64,000 bases of DNA from an uncultured Cardiobacterium sp. (GTDB lineage Bacteria > Pseudomonadota > Gammaproteobacteria > Cardiobacteriales > Cardiobacteriaceae): assembly GCF_938028825.1 (NCBI RefSeq), contig NZ_CALIZP010000033.1, positions 1 through 64,000 of the forward strand, in the 5' to 3' direction. Within the stretch, counting starts at the first letter, position 1. Every line of letters begins with the position of its first letter. A program made the translations under genes and the position numbers. This document shows, piece by piece, positions 27,994 through 37,399 of the stretch. The notes beneath the pieces are model-generated. The model had not been told where the DNA came from and made no database searches. It worked only from the letters and a program-made list of their open reading frames with translations.

Positions 27994-28821
27994 CTACCCC
28001 GCCCGTTTCCCCGCCTGCCGCAGGGCGCGCAGCCCCAGCATGAGGAAGAAACCCGCCGCCTGGCAGAGGACGATACTGGCGCCGGTTGAGGCGTCCCAGT
28101 GGAAGCTGATGAGGACGCCCGCGATGTTGGCGGCGACGGACAGCAGCACCGCGACGGCGAGGGTGTGGTGGAAGCGTGCGGTAACGAGTTGCGCGCTGAC
28201 GCCGGGGGCAATCAGCATGGCGACGACGAGGACAACGCCGACCGCCTGCATCGCGCCGATGGCGGTCAGGGTCAGCATGATGAGCAGGCTGGTGTGCAGG
28301 AGCGGCACGGAAAGGCCGGCGAGGCGCGCTTGCGCTTCATCAAAGACGAACAGCATGTAGTCGCGCCATTTGACGGCAAGGATGGCAAGCACCAGGGCGC
28401 TGATGATGATGACCTGCCAGCGTTGCCCCGCTTCCATGCCGAGCAGGTTGCCGAAGAGGATGTGGGTGAGGTGCTGGTCGCTGTCGCTGCGCTGGAAGAG
28501 GAGGATGCCGGCGGCGAAGAGGGTCGAAAAGACGATGCCGAGCAGGGTGTCGCTTTGCAGGGTGCTGCGCCGTTCAAGCCAGCCGGTGGCGAGGGTGCAG
28601 GCAAGTCCGGCGGCGAAGGCACCGAGGATGAGCGGCAGGCCGAGGACGGCGGCGATGACGATGCCGGGCAGGATGGCGTGCGAGATGGCATCCCCCATCA
28701 GCGCCCAGCCTTTGAGGACGATGTAGCAGGAGAGCAGCGCGCAGGTAATGCCGAGCAGCAGGGCGATGGCGAGCGCCTGTTGCATGAAGGGATATTGCAG
28801 GGCGTCGGTGAGGATGTTCAT
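27994..28821 (-). CDS. sitD: Metal ABC transporter permease (SitD-like)
   Basis: The second permease of a manganese/iron importer. The 275-residue protein has about eight hydrophobic helices and the family segment WALMGDAISHAILPGIVIA, where the conserved DAISHA loop contacts the ATPase. It is the last gene of a tightly overlapping operon (four-base overlap with the upstream permease). The ATG at 28821 was chosen from that overlap; the open frame extends further but only as an antisense-like shadow of the neighbour. A zinc substrate cannot be excluded. Confidence 0.9.
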   Translation of the reverse strand: MNILTDALQYPFMQQALAIALLLGITCALLSCYIVLKGWALMGDAISHAILPGIVIAAVLGLPLILGAFAAGLACTLATGWLERRSTLQSDTLLGIVFSTLFAAGILLFQRSDSDQHLTHILFGNLLGMEAGQRWQVIIISALVLAILAVKWRDYMLFVFDEAQARLAGLSVPLLHTSLLIMLTLTAIGAMQAVGVVLVVAMLIAPGVSAQLVTARFHHTLAVAVLLSVAANIAGVLISFHWDASTGASIVLCQAAGFFLMLGLRALRQAGKRAG

Positions 28822-29657
28822 GGGCGGTGGCTGTGGTGCAGGGCGGCGAGGTGTTGCAGGCGGCGGAAGGTGAAGACGGCGAGGAAGAGGCCGCCTTGCA
28901 GGACGACGACGACGGCACCGGTGTTGCCGTTCATGAAGTAGCTGAGGTAGGTGCCGAGGACGGCGGTCGTGGTGCCGATGATGAAGGCGGTAACGAGGAC
29001 GCGGCCGAAGCTGTGGCAGAGCAGGTAGGCGGTGGCTCCGGGGGCGATGAGCAGGGCGATGACGAGGATGGCGCCGACGGTTTGCAGGGCGGCGACGACG
29101 GCGGCGCTGACGAGGAGGAAGAAGAGCCAGCGCAGGCGGTTGACGGCAAGACCCGCCGTCACGGCCTGGATGTCGTCGAAGAAGAGCAGCATGAGGTCGC
29201 GCCATTTGCAGGCAAGGATGATGAGCGAGACGGCACAGATGGCGAGCATTTGCCACAGGTCGTGGTCGTCGATGCCGAGGATGTTGCCGTAGATGACGGC
29301 TTGCAGGTTCACCGCCGTCGGGTAGAGCGAGATGATGAAGAGCCCGGCGGCGAAGAAGAGGGTGAAAACGAAGCCGATGATGGCGTCCTGGCGCAGCATG
29401 GGCAGGCGTTTCAGCAGGAGCATGGCGGCGGCGGCGAGGATGCCGGTGGTGAAGGCACCGAGGGCGTAGGGCAGCCGCCACAGGTAGGCGAGCGCGACGC
29501 CGGGGACGACGGCATGGGAGAGGGCGTCGCCGATGAGCGACCAGCCTTTGAGCATGAGATAGACGGAGAGCAGGGCGCAGACGCCGCCAACCGCCGCGCT
29601 GCTGAGCAGCGCTTTGAGCATGAAATCGTAGGCGAGCGGTTCGAGCAGGGCGTTCAT
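28818..29657 (-). CDS. sitC: Metal ABC transporter permease (SitC-like)
   Basis: The first permease of the importer, 279 residues, with multiple hydrophobic helices and the equivalent loop WSLIGDALSHAVVPGVALA. It resembles the sitD product in layout, as expected for paired permeases that form a heterodimer in the inner membrane. Both ends overlap neighbouring genes by four bases, consistent with translational coupling within the operon. Confidence 0.9.
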   Translation of the reverse strand: MNALLEPLAYDFMLKALLSSAAVGGVCALLSVYLMLKGWSLIGDALSHAVVPGVALAYLWRLPYALGAFTTGILAAAAMLLLKRLPMLRQDAIIGFVFTLFFAAGLFIISLYPTAVNLQAVIYGNILGIDDHDLWQMLAICAVSLIILACKWRDLMLLFFDDIQAVTAGLAVNRLRWLFFLLVSAAVVAALQTVGAILVIALLIAPGATAYLLCHSFGRVLVTAFIIGTTTAVLGTYLSYFMNGNTGAVVVVLQGGLFLAVFTFRRLQHLAALHHSHRP

Positions 29658-30487
29658 GGGCGGCTGCTCCGGTCATCCACAAAGACGGCGGGGTGCTCGT
29701 CGTCGCTGACGATGCGCACTTGCGGGGCGACGTCGCCGAGGCCGATGTTTTTCAGGACGCTGCCGAAGGCGCGTTCGAGGTTGTCAACGGTGTAAATTTC
29801 GTCGATGCCGCCGTGGGCGATGATGCTGCGGTTGAGGAGGACGACTTCGTTGCAGTATTGCGGCACGGCACCAAGGTTGTGGGTGGAGACGAGCATCAGG
29901 TAGCCCTCGCCGCGCAGGGTTTTCAGGAGTTCCATCACCGCGAATTCGGTGTTGGCGTCCACGCCGGTAAAGGGTTCGTCCAGGAGGATGATGCGGCTTT
30001 CCTGGGCGAGCGCGCGGGCGAGGAAGACACGCTTTTTCTGCCCGCCGGAGAGCGCGCCGATTTGCCGCCCGGCCAGATCGGCGATGCCGAGGCGGTCGAG
30101 TGCGGCGGCGACGGCGGCATGATCCTGCGGCCGGGCACGGCGCAGGAAGCCCATGTGGCCGTAGCGCCCCAGCATCACCACGTCTTTGACGAGTATGGGA
30201 AAGTGCCAGTCGATGTTTTCGCTTTGCGGCACGTAGGCGATGCCGTTTTGCCGCATCGCCCGAGCGACGGGCAGGCCGTTGACCCGCACCGTGCCGCTTT
30301 GCGGGCGGACGATGCCCATGATGGTGTTGAACAGCGTCGATTTGCCGGAACCGTTCACCCCGACCAGGGCGCACACCGTGCTGCCCGCGAGGGTGAAGCT
30401 GACGTTTTCGATGGCGCGGTGGCCGTTCGGATAGGTAACGCTGACGTTTTCTACTGCCAGCGAGGTCGCGTCAGGGTTGGAAGCCAT
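29654..30487 (-). CDS. sitB: Metal ABC transporter ATP-binding protein (SitB-like)
   Basis: The 277-residue ATPase energises the importer. Walker A is GVNGSGKST, the signature is LSGGQKKRVFLARALAQ, and Walker B is IILLDEPFTGVD, with the switch histidine in VSTHNLG. The ATG at 30487 overlaps the binding-protein gene by 17 bases. Longer open frames upstream lie inside that gene and are not used. Confidence 0.93.
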   Translation of the reverse strand: MASNPDATSLAVENVSVTYPNGHRAIENVSFTLAGSTVCALVGVNGSGKSTLFNTIMGIVRPQSGTVRVNGLPVARAMRQNGIAYVPQSENIDWHFPILVKDVVMLGRYGHMGFLRRARPQDHAAVAAALDRLGIADLAGRQIGALSGGQKKRVFLARALAQESRIILLDEPFTGVDANTEFAVMELLKTLRGEGYLMLVSTHNLGAVPQYCNEVVLLNRSIIAHGGIDEIYTVDNLERAFGSVLKNIGLGDVAPQVRIVSDDEHPAVFVDDRSSRP

Positions 30488-31349
30488 GGATGACGGTATC
30501 CGTGGTGACTTTGAGCAGGTCGAGGTAGGTCGGCACCGGGCCGTCGGCGGTGGAGAGGGAATCCACATAAAGCACGCCGCCGTATTTCGCCCCGCTTTCT
30601 TTCGCGACCTGTTTCGCGGGTTTGTCGGAAATGGTGCTTTCGCTGAAGACCACCGGAATTTTGTTAGCGCGGACGGTTTCAATCAGGGCGCTGACCTGTT
30701 GCGGTGTGCCCTGCTGTTCGGCGTTAATCGGCCACAGGTAGGCTTCCTTGAAGCCGAGGTCTCTGGCGAGGTAGCTGAACGCGCCTTCGCTCGACACCAG
30801 CCAGCGTTGTTCCGCCGGGATTTTTTCGACTTCCGCTTTCAGTTTGGCATCCATTGCATCCAGTTTCGCAAGATAGGCAGCGGCGTTTTTGTGGTAGTTG
30901 TCAGCATGAGCGGGATCGTGCTTGGCGAGCGCCTTTTCGATGTTTTGCACATAGATTTTGGCGTTGGCGACCGACATCCAGGCGTGCGGGTTTGGCTTGC
31001 CGTCATAATCGCCACCGTGAATGGACATCGGCTCGATGCCTTCGGTTACCACTACGGACGGCACACCTTTGACGTTGGCAAAGAAGCGCTCAAACCAGCG
31101 TTCCAGATTGAGCCCGTTCCAGAGAATCAAGTCCGCCTGCTGCGCCTTGACCAAATCCTGCGGCGTCGGTTCATAATCGTGAATTTCCGCGCCCGGCTTG
31201 GTGATGGACAGCACCTGCGCATCATTGCCCGCGACTTCTTGCGCCATATCGGCGATAACGGTGAAGGTGGTGACCACGGTGAACGGCTTGTCGGCAGCAA
31301 AAAGTGGTGCGCAGAAGGCGCAAAACAACAGGAAAAACAGTTTTTTCAT
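30471..31349 (-). CDS. sitA: Manganese/iron-binding periplasmic protein (SitA-like)
   Basis: The 292-residue cluster A-1 binding protein has a signal peptide (LFFLLFCAFCAPLFAA). Metal ligands expected for the family appear in GAEIHDYEPTPQD and NPHAWMSVANAKIYVQNI; the NPHAWMS segment is typical of Mn/Fe binders such as SitA and YfeA rather than zinc-specific ZnuA, and no His-rich loop is present. The second ATG was chosen because GAGG lies at ribosome-binding distance. The 200-base upstream region shows no clear Fur or MntR box to the eye. Confidence 0.88.
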   Translation of the reverse strand: MKKLFFLLFCAFCAPLFAADKPFTVVTTFTVIADMAQEVAGNDAQVLSITKPGAEIHDYEPTPQDLVKAQQADLILWNGLNLERWFERFFANVKGVPSVVVTEGIEPMSIHGGDYDGKPNPHAWMSVANAKIYVQNIEKALAKHDPAHADNYHKNAAAYLAKLDAMDAKLKAEVEKIPAEQRWLVSSEGAFSYLARDLGFKEAYLWPINAEQQGTPQQVSALIETVRANKIPVVFSESTISDKPAKQVAKESGAKYGGVLYVDSLSTADGPVPTYLDLLKVTTDTVIHGFQP

Positions 31350-31555
31350 GATAAGCCTCATAAAGATTGTGTGGAAATATGGGTATTTACCCGCGCGTTA
31401 CGATACGCCGTCGCTTATAGCTTGTAAATAGGAAACTCTCGCATTTGTAATGTTTGTCATCATACCGACGCCGCCAGATTATCCGCAAAGGCCGCAGCGG
31501 GTTCAAGAATGTCGCCGGAATGTCGCAGAGAAGCACAGGGTTGCCCTGCACCACT

Positions 31556-32500
31556 TTACGGGTTGCCCTGTACTACTTCCCCCGGCAGGCAACCAAACTG
31601 TTTCTTGAAGGCCGCGCCGAAATGGCCGGGCGAGCGGTAGCCGGCGGCGGCCATAGCCTGTTGTACCGTGGCACCGTCGTTCAGCAGCCGCAGCGCCGCG
31701 TGCAGGCGGTGGCGGCGCAGGCTGGCGGCGATGGTTTCCCCCGTCTGCGCCTTGTAGTAGCGCTTCAAATAGCATTCGTTCAGGCCGACGCGACGGGCGA
31801 GAGCCGCAATGGTCAGCGGTTGCCGGTATTCGGCGCGGATGATGTCGGCGGCCTCGTCAATGCGGGCGCGGTGGCTGCGGGGGTTCCGGCAGCCAAGGTT
31901 AAAACGCAGCAGCCGCGCGGTCAGTTCCAGCGCCGCCGCTTCCAGGGTTAAACGCCCGAGGCTGTCCGGTAGCGGCGGCCGTTGCAGCAGCGGCCGGGCG
32001 AGGGCGACCAGTCCGGCCACCCGCGTACTCAACCGTTCGTGGACGAAACCGGAAGCGGAGAAACGCCGTTCCAGCAGCCCCTCTTCCTGCCAGCGGCGCA
32101 GCTGTTCCGGGCTGAAATCGAGATGGAGGGCGGCGAGGCCGTCGCCGTCCGCCCGCAGGTTTTCCCGCACATCGGTCAGCGCGCCGCGCACCAGCCACAG
32201 TTCCCCCGCCGTCGGGCAATATGCGCGGCCATTGTCCAGCCGCAGCCGGTTGCCGCCGGCCAGCAGCAGGAAGAAGGCGCAGTGGTGCTGCATGCGGCGC
32301 AGGGTGGTGGGGAAGCTACCCGCCCCCCGGCCGGTCAGGCGGGACAGGGTCAGGCCGCTGCCGAAGCAGTGCACGCTGATGTCCAGCTGCCAGCGGGGCA
32401 CGCGGGCGGCGGCGTGCAGCTGGCCGGCGGCGGCATGGTGCAACTGCCAGCCGGAGGCGGGCGTTTGCAGGTAGTCGTAGTAATGCTGATAGGCGCTCAT
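31556..32500 (-). CDS. AraC family transcriptional regulator (PchR-like)
   Basis: The 314-residue protein has a C-terminal AraC double helix-turn-helix (about 225-314: LTIAALARRVGLNECYLKRYY and AAAGYRSPGHFGAAFKKQFG). The N-terminal domain resembles PchR-type regulators, which sense siderophores. It diverges from an iron-siderophore binding protein and TonB receptor, so it probably controls them. The ATG at 32500 was chosen; a GTG 36 bases upstream would overlap a TACAAT word that may be its own -10 box. A near-duplicate of GGGTTGCCCTG(T/C)AC(T/C)A flanks the stop codon. Confidence 0.85.
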   Translation of the reverse strand: MSAYQHYYDYLQTPASGWQLHHAAAGQLHAAARVPRWQLDISVHCFGSGLTLSRLTGRGAGSFPTTLRRMQHHCAFFLLLAGGNRLRLDNGRAYCPTAGELWLVRGALTDVRENLRADGDGLAALHLDFSPEQLRRWQEEGLLERRFSASGFVHERLSTRVAGLVALARPLLQRPPLPDSLGRLTLEAAALELTARLLRFNLGCRNPRSHRARIDEAADIIRAEYRQPLTIAALARRVGLNECYLKRYYKAQTGETIAASLRRHRLHAALRLLNDGATVQQAMAAAGYRSPGHFGAAFKKQFGCLPGEVVQGNP

Positions 32501-32520
32501 GGGACGGCATTGTACCCAAA

Positions 32521-32548
32521 CGGGAATATTTCTCACCCGGGCGGGAAT
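32521..32548. promoter_or_regulatory. Candidate AraC-type operator, direct repeat
   Basis: CGGGAAT occurs at 32521-32527 and again at 32542-32548. The 21-base spacing is two helical turns, as expected for AraC-family direct-repeat sites. It lies between the divergent regulator and the siderophore-uptake genes. Confidence 0.45.
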
Positions 32549-32621
32549 TAGCGCGGGGCAGCGCTTCCCGCACCGCCGCCTTTGTTCTGAAATAGATGGC
32601 CCGTTTTTTCAGGAAAAAGCC

Positions 32622-33539
32622 ATGTTCCGTACCCTGCTCGCAGCCGCCCTGCTGGCTGCCCTGCCCTTCGCCGGCGCCGAAAACCTGACCGTGCCCACCG
32701 CGCGCGGCGCAGCCTCCGTTGTAAAAAACCCGGAGCGCTTCGCCGTTTACGACTGGGCAGCGCTGGACAGTCTCAATCAACTGGGCGTTGCCACCCCCGC
32801 CACCACCGCGCCGGTGCAGGTGGACTATCTCAAGCCGCTCTTCGCCAAAGCAAAAACCGTCGGCACCCTCTTTGAACCCGATCTGGAAGCGCTGCATGCC
32901 TATAACCCGCAGCTGGTCATCACCGGCGGGCCGGGGGCGGCGGCCTATGACGGCCTCGCCCGCGTCGCGCCGACCATCGATTTAACCGTAGATAACGCCA
33001 ACATCCGCACCAGCGGGGAAGCGCAAATCCGCACCCTGGGGCGCATTTTCAACCGGGAACAGGAGGCGGAAACACTGGTGGCGTCCATCGAAAAAACCTT
33101 CGCCGAAGCCCGCGTCGCCGCGAAAAATCAGGGGCGCGGCCTGGTCATCTCCATCACCGGTCGCAAAATCTCCGCCTTCGGCCCCCAATCGCGGCTGGGG
33201 AGCTGGATTCACACCGATTTGAGACTGGAACCGGTGGATAAGGGGCTGGAAAACGCCGGCCACGGCCAGCCCGTCGCGATGGAATATATAAAAGAGAAAA
33301 ATCCCGACTGGATTTTCGTCATTGACCGCACCGCCGCCCTCGGCGAGCCGGGCCCGGCGGCGCTGACCGTGCTGGACAACCCGCTGGTACACCAGACCAC
33401 CGCCTGGCAGAAAGGGCAAATCGTCCTCATGCCCACCGCCAACTACATCGTCGCCGGCGGTGCCCAACAGCTGCAACAGGCTGCCGCCCAACTGCGCGAC
33501 GCCTTCAACGCCCATCCCGCCCATCAGGAACAACCATGA
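32622..33539 (+). CDS. Iron-siderophore periplasmic binding protein
   Basis: The 305-residue protein has a cleavable signal peptide (LLAAALLAALPFAGA) and the class III (FecB/FatB-like) binding-protein pattern: ENLTVPTARGAASV, FAVYDWAALDSLNQLG, LEALHAYNPQLVI and LDNPLVHQTTAWQKGQIVL. It resembles FetB/FatB proteins that carry catecholate siderophores. No lipobox is seen, so it is likely soluble in the periplasm. The TonB receptor gene overlaps its stop codon (ATGA). No inner-membrane permease or ATPase follows, so these must be elsewhere. Confidence 0.88.
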   Translation: MFRTLLAAALLAALPFAGAENLTVPTARGAASVVKNPERFAVYDWAALDSLNQLGVATPATTAPVQVDYLKPLFAKAKTVGTLFEPDLEALHAYNPQLVITGGPGAAAYDGLARVAPTIDLTVDNANIRTSGEAQIRTLGRIFNREQEAETLVASIEKTFAEARVAAKNQGRGLVISITGRKISAFGPQSRLGSWIHTDLRLEPVDKGLENAGHGQPVAMEYIKEKNPDWIFVIDRTAALGEPGPAALTVLDNPLVHQTTAWQKGQIVLMPTANYIVAGGAQQLQQAAAQLRDAFNAHPAHQEQP

Positions 33540-35660
33540 AACCGCAACTGCTCGCCCTTGCCATCCTCAGCGCCGCTGCCGCCGCCGGGAACAGCGACAC
33601 CACCCAACTGGCCCCCTATCACCGTCCACGCCGAGCGCAACAGCTACACCGCCCGCGACAGCAGCAGCCTCGGCCTGCCGCTGAACCTGCGCGACACCCC
33701 GCACAGCATCAGCATCATCACCGCCGACCAGCTCCGCGACCAGCAGAGCCGCAGCCTGGATAAAGCCCTGCGCCAGAGCACCGGCATCAGCCAGCAAATC
33801 TACGGTTCCAACCGCGCCGGCTACAACTACCTCTACGCACGCGGCAACCGCATCAGCAACTACCAGCTGGACGGCGTGCCCGCCGCCGACGGCCTCAGCG
33901 ACAGCGGCAACGTCGGCACCGCCGCCATCGAACAAATCGAAGTGCTGCGCGGCGTCAACGGCCTCATCGACGGCAGCGGCGAACCCGGCGCCAGCATCAA
34001 CATCCGGCGCAAACGCCCCGACGCCGAGCGGCGGCTGGAAACCGGCCTCGGCGTCGCCAGCCGCAACAACCTGAATCTCGAAGCCGATCTGAGCGGCAGC
34101 CTCAACAGCGACGGCAGCCTGCGCGGTCGTGCCATTATCAGCGGTGAGCGCGGCGACAGCTGGCGGCAACGCGAAAAAGAACGCGCCGGCGAACTCTACG
34201 GCATCCTCGAATACCGGCAAAACGACAGCCGCCTCTACGGCGGCCTCGACTACCAGGCCGCCAAAGAAAAAGCCGACGCGCCGCACAGCATCATCACCTA
34301 CGACAACCGGGGCGACTACACCCCGCTCGGCCCGCGCGACAATCCGGCCACCAACTGGTCTTACAGCGACCACCGCAATCTCAACCTCTTCCTCGGCGCC
34401 GAACACCCATTCAGCCCGGACTGGCGCGGCAAAATCGAATACAACCACTGGCGCGGCCGCTTCCACCAGGACTACGGCACCGCCGGCATCCTCGGCGTGG
34501 ACCACGACAGCGGCCGGGCGGACCTCATCCCCGGCTACTGGCACGCCACCCCGCGCCGCCACAGCCTGAGTATCTCCCTCGATGGCAAATACACCCTCTT
34601 CGGCCGCGAACACGAGCTTACCGCCGGTCTCAACGGCTACCGGAGCAAAGACCACAAAACCGGCGAACGCAGCCTCATCCCGAATGCCGTCAACATCTAC
34701 GAATTCTCGCGCACAGGCGACTATCCCAAACCCACCGGCTATCAGGCTTCCATTCCCCAGAACGGCGACAAGCGGCAAATCGGCGGTTACCTGACCACCC
34801 GCCTGCACATCGGCGATGACCTGAGCCTCATCCTCGGCGGCCGCTACAACCACCATCGCATCGGCGGCAGCGGCGACAGCCATAACGTGCGCCGCAACCA
34901 CAACAGCTACAGCCGCTTCACCCCCTATGCCGGCCTCAGCTATGACTGGGGCGCGGGGCTGAGCACCTATGCCAGCTACAGCAGCCTCTACAACCCGCAG
35001 AACCAGAAAGACCGGAACGACAACTACCTGCCGCCGATGCAGGGCAACAACCTCGAAGCGGGCATCAAAGGCCAATGGCTGGACGGCCGCCTGAACACTT
35101 CCGCCGCCGTCTATCGTGCCCGGAAAAACAACCTGGCCACCGCCGCCGGGCGCGACGACGCCGGCGACACCTACTACCGCGCCGCCGACCGCGCCACCAA
35201 CAGCGGCTGGGAAGCGGACATCGGCGGGGCGCTGAACGAGCACTGGCAAATCAACGGCGGCTATGCCTACACCCGCAGCCGCGACCGCAGCGGCAATCGC
35301 CTCAATCCGGACAGCGTACCCGTGCACAGCCTCAAACTTTACAGTCACTACGACTTCACCCCCGGCGCCGCGCGCGGCTGGGAACTGGGCGGCGGCCTGC
35401 GCTGGCAGAGTGAAACCCACATTGACCCAGTCACCATCCGCCTGAACGACCCGGCCGCCAAAGCGGGAGCCGAAGCCAACAGCCGCCAGCACGCCTATAC
35501 CGTGGTGGACGTGATGGCCCGCTACCGCCTGAACCCCCAAGCGGACATCAGCCTGCACGTGGACAACCTCTTCAACCGGAAATACCGCACCCACCCCGAC
35601 CGCCACAGCTACGGGCAATTACGCAGTATCGGCCTCGGTTTCCGCTATACCTTTGATTGA
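33536..35660 (+). pseudogene. TonB-dependent siderophore receptor, frameshifted near the start
   Basis: The ATG at 33536 overlaps the binding-protein stop and encodes a signal peptide (QLLALAILSAAAAAG). That frame reads to QLAP, then becomes Arg/Pro/Gln-rich and stops at 33763. The plug (ITVHAERNSYTARDSSSLGL, LRDTPHSISIITADQLRDQQ) and the whole 22-strand barrel follow in another frame to 35660, ending in the expected LGFRYTFD. Removing one C from the C5 run at 33612-33616 restores the sequence QLAPITVHAE. Without the shift it would be about 707 residues. It may be a real mutation, a switchable tract or an assembly error. Confidence 0.85.
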
Positions 35661-35721
35661 AAACGGGCAGCCGTCCGCGCGGCACAGACCGTGCCGTTTC
35701 CCGCCTGCCGGTTGCGGATAC

Positions 35722-35748
35722 GAAAAACCCCGCTGCTGCGGGGTTCCT
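35722..35748. terminator. Bidirectional terminator between receptor and rppH
   Basis: Stem AACCCCGC / GCGGGGTT with a TGCT loop. The minus strand continues with TTTTT, and the plus strand with TCCTTTATTT. Confidence 0.85.
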
Positions 35749-36345
35749 TTATTTGTGCTGACGGGCGAAAGAGGGCGCTTTCTGCTTGTCGGCCGTTTGC
35801 TGCATCGCGACACGCGGCGGCGGTGGCTGACGCACCGCATCCGGCAGCAGTTGCGCCAGTTCTTCCAGCGCCTGGCGGTACACCTTGCGCTTGAAATGCA
35901 CCACCTGCGACGGCGGGGTGTAGTAATCAATCCAGCACCATTCGTCAAACTCCGGCGGCTGGCCGGAGGCATGCAGGTTCACCGCCGGATCGCCGCTTTC
36001 CAGGCGCAGCAGGAACCATTTCTGCTTCTGCCCGATGCACTGCACCATGCCGGGCCGGCGACGACGGCGGAAGCGCACCGGCAGGCGGTAGTAGAGCCAG
36101 TCGTGCGTTTCGCCAAGCAGGGTGACATCTGCCGGCAAAAGGCCGGTTTCTTCGAACAGCTCGCGCCACATCGCCTGTTCGCTCGATTCCCCCGCGTTAA
36201 TCCCGCCCTGCGGGAACTGCCAGGAATCCTGCCCGCTGCGCCGCCCCCAGAAAACCTGGTTGCCCGTGTTCAAGAGGATGATGCCGACATTGAAGCGGTA
36301 GCCCTGGGCATCAAATATATTGTTATCAGGTTGATCATTATCCAT
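35749..36345 (-). CDS. rppH: RNA pyrophosphohydrolase (Nudix)
   Basis: Removes pyrophosphate from RNA 5' ends to start decay. The 198-residue protein has YRFNVGIILLN, the Nudix box GGINAGESSEQAMWRELFEE with TGL following, and the family WYYRLPVRF-like and EFDEWCWIDY segments. A basic proline-rich C-terminus (RQPPPPRVAMQQ) extends beyond the fold. It diverges from bfd. Confidence 0.95.
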   Translation of the reverse strand: MDNDQPDNNIFDAQGYRFNVGIILLNTGNQVFWGRRSGQDSWQFPQGGINAGESSEQAMWRELFEETGLLPADVTLLGETHDWLYYRLPVRFRRRRRPGMVQCIGQKQKWFLLRLESGDPAVNLHASGQPPEFDEWCWIDYYTPPSQVVHFKRKVYRQALEELAQLLPDAVRQPPPPRVAMQQTADKQKAPSFARQHK

Positions 36346-36458
36346 GCGGCTATTCTTTCATATGCGCCGCCGCCGCACAACGCGCCGCCGGTGAAAAGGT
36401 TTGACTCAACGGCGCTTTGCCGCTACATTAAATTCAAATAACATTTCTTCCTATCCAC

Positions 36459-36644
36459 ATGTACGTTTGTATTTGCCAAGGCATTACCGATCGCCAAATC
36501 ATCAACGCCATTGAACAGGGCCACGACAGCGCCGCCGCCATTGCCGCCACGCTGGGCGCGGGCAGCTGCTGCGGCAGATGCTGCGAAACGGTGGAAACCC
36601 TGGTTGAGTCTCACGCCAAGCCGACCGTTTATCACGCCGCCTGA
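36459..36644 (+). CDS. bfd: Bacterioferritin-associated ferredoxin
   Basis: A 61-residue [2Fe-2S] protein that helps release iron from bacterioferritin. The four cysteine ligands lie in MYVCICQGIT and GSCCGRCCETV, and the spacing fits the BFD fold. bfr is not in the window. An A/T-rich stretch upstream may hold its promoter. A terminator follows after a few bases. Confidence 0.93.
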   Translation: MYVCICQGITDRQIINAIEQGHDSAAAIAATLGAGSCCGRCCETVETLVESHAKPTVYHAA

Positions 36645-36676
36645 TCAAAAAAGCCCCGGTTTCCCGGGGCTTCTTC
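36645..36676. terminator. Terminator between bfd and plsY
   Basis: Stem AAGCCCCGG / CCGGGGCTT preceded by an A-run and followed by CTTCTTCC, between convergent genes. Confidence 0.8.
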
Positions 36677-36684
36677 CTGCCTGC

Positions 36685-37353
36685 TCACTCGTCGTCATCG
36701 TCTTCATCGGCGAACGGATCTTTCATTTTGCCGCCGCCGAACGGTGCCTCTTCACCCTTGATGAGGCGTTCAATATTGCTGCGGTGGCGGTAGAACAGCA
36801 TGCCGACGATGATGAAGACGGCGGGCAGCATCCACGTTCCAGATTTTCCCGGCGTATAGAAAATCGAGGCCACGGCGACGAAAGCAGCGGCGGACAGGGC
36901 GGACAGCGAGGAAATCCGCGTGTTGTAAAAGACCGCCCCCCAGATGGCGGCGGCAAGCAGGGCGACAATCGGATTCCAGGCAAGCAGGACGCCAAACGCA
37001 GTCGCGACACCTTTACCGCCCTCGAAATCAAAGAACACCGGATAGAGATGGCCGAAAAACGCGCCCAGCCCGACCAGCACAATCACCAAATCGCTAACCC
37101 CGGCCGGGAAGAAGCGGCGCAGGATGATGAAAACCATGACCGGGATAAAGCCTTTCAGCGCGTCGCCCGCCAGCGTGATGGCGGCGGCCTTTTCCCCGGC
37201 GATACGCAACACATTGGTCGCCCCCGGATTGCCCGAACCGAGCGTACGCGGATCGCCGAAACCCATGGAACGGCAGACGATGACCGCCGATGACAGCGAA
37301 CCGCAGACATAGCCGGCAATCGCGCCGAAAAAGCAGAAAAGAAAATGTTGCAT
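36685..37353 (-). CDS. plsY: Acyl-phosphate:glycerol-3-phosphate acyltransferase
   Basis: Makes lysophosphatidic acid in the inner membrane. The 222-residue protein has the three PlsY motifs: GSLSSA near the start, GSGNPGATNVLR, and GHLYPVFFDFEGGKGVATAFG. Five hydrophobic segments fit the known topology. The acidic tail (DPFADEDDDDE) is longer than in E. coli PlsY. The ATG at 37353 follows GGGGGTG. It diverges from folB, the usual arrangement in gammaproteobacteria. Confidence 0.95.
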   Translation of the reverse strand: MQHFLFCFFGAIAGYVCGSLSSAVIVCRSMGFGDPRTLGSGNPGATNVLRIAGEKAAAITLAGDALKGFIPVMVFIILRRFFPAGVSDLVIVLVGLGAFFGHLYPVFFDFEGGKGVATAFGVLLAWNPIVALLAAAIWGAVFYNTRISSLSALSAAAFVAVASIFYTPGKSGTWMLPAVFIIVGMLFYRHRSNIERLIKGEEAPFGGGKMKDPFADEDDDDE

Positions 37354-37399
37354 AACACCCCCTGAGTGCGATAATTCAGAAAAAACAATCCATAACCCT

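Noticed and set aside
27994..29682. Single 562-codon frame covering sitD and part of sitC
   Set aside because: Only the last 275 codons match a permease; upstream is Arg/His-rich shadow of sitC. The ATG at 28821 with a four-base overlap is the real start.
31350..31555. Fur or MntR box upstream of the metal importer
   Set aside because: No convincing match to the Fur consensus GATAATGATAATC was seen on either strand.
31540..31580. Short direct repeat GGGTTGCCCTG at the end of the AraC gene as an attachment site
   Set aside because: Two adjacent imperfect copies only, with no integrase or mobile gene nearby; more likely a small tandem duplication.
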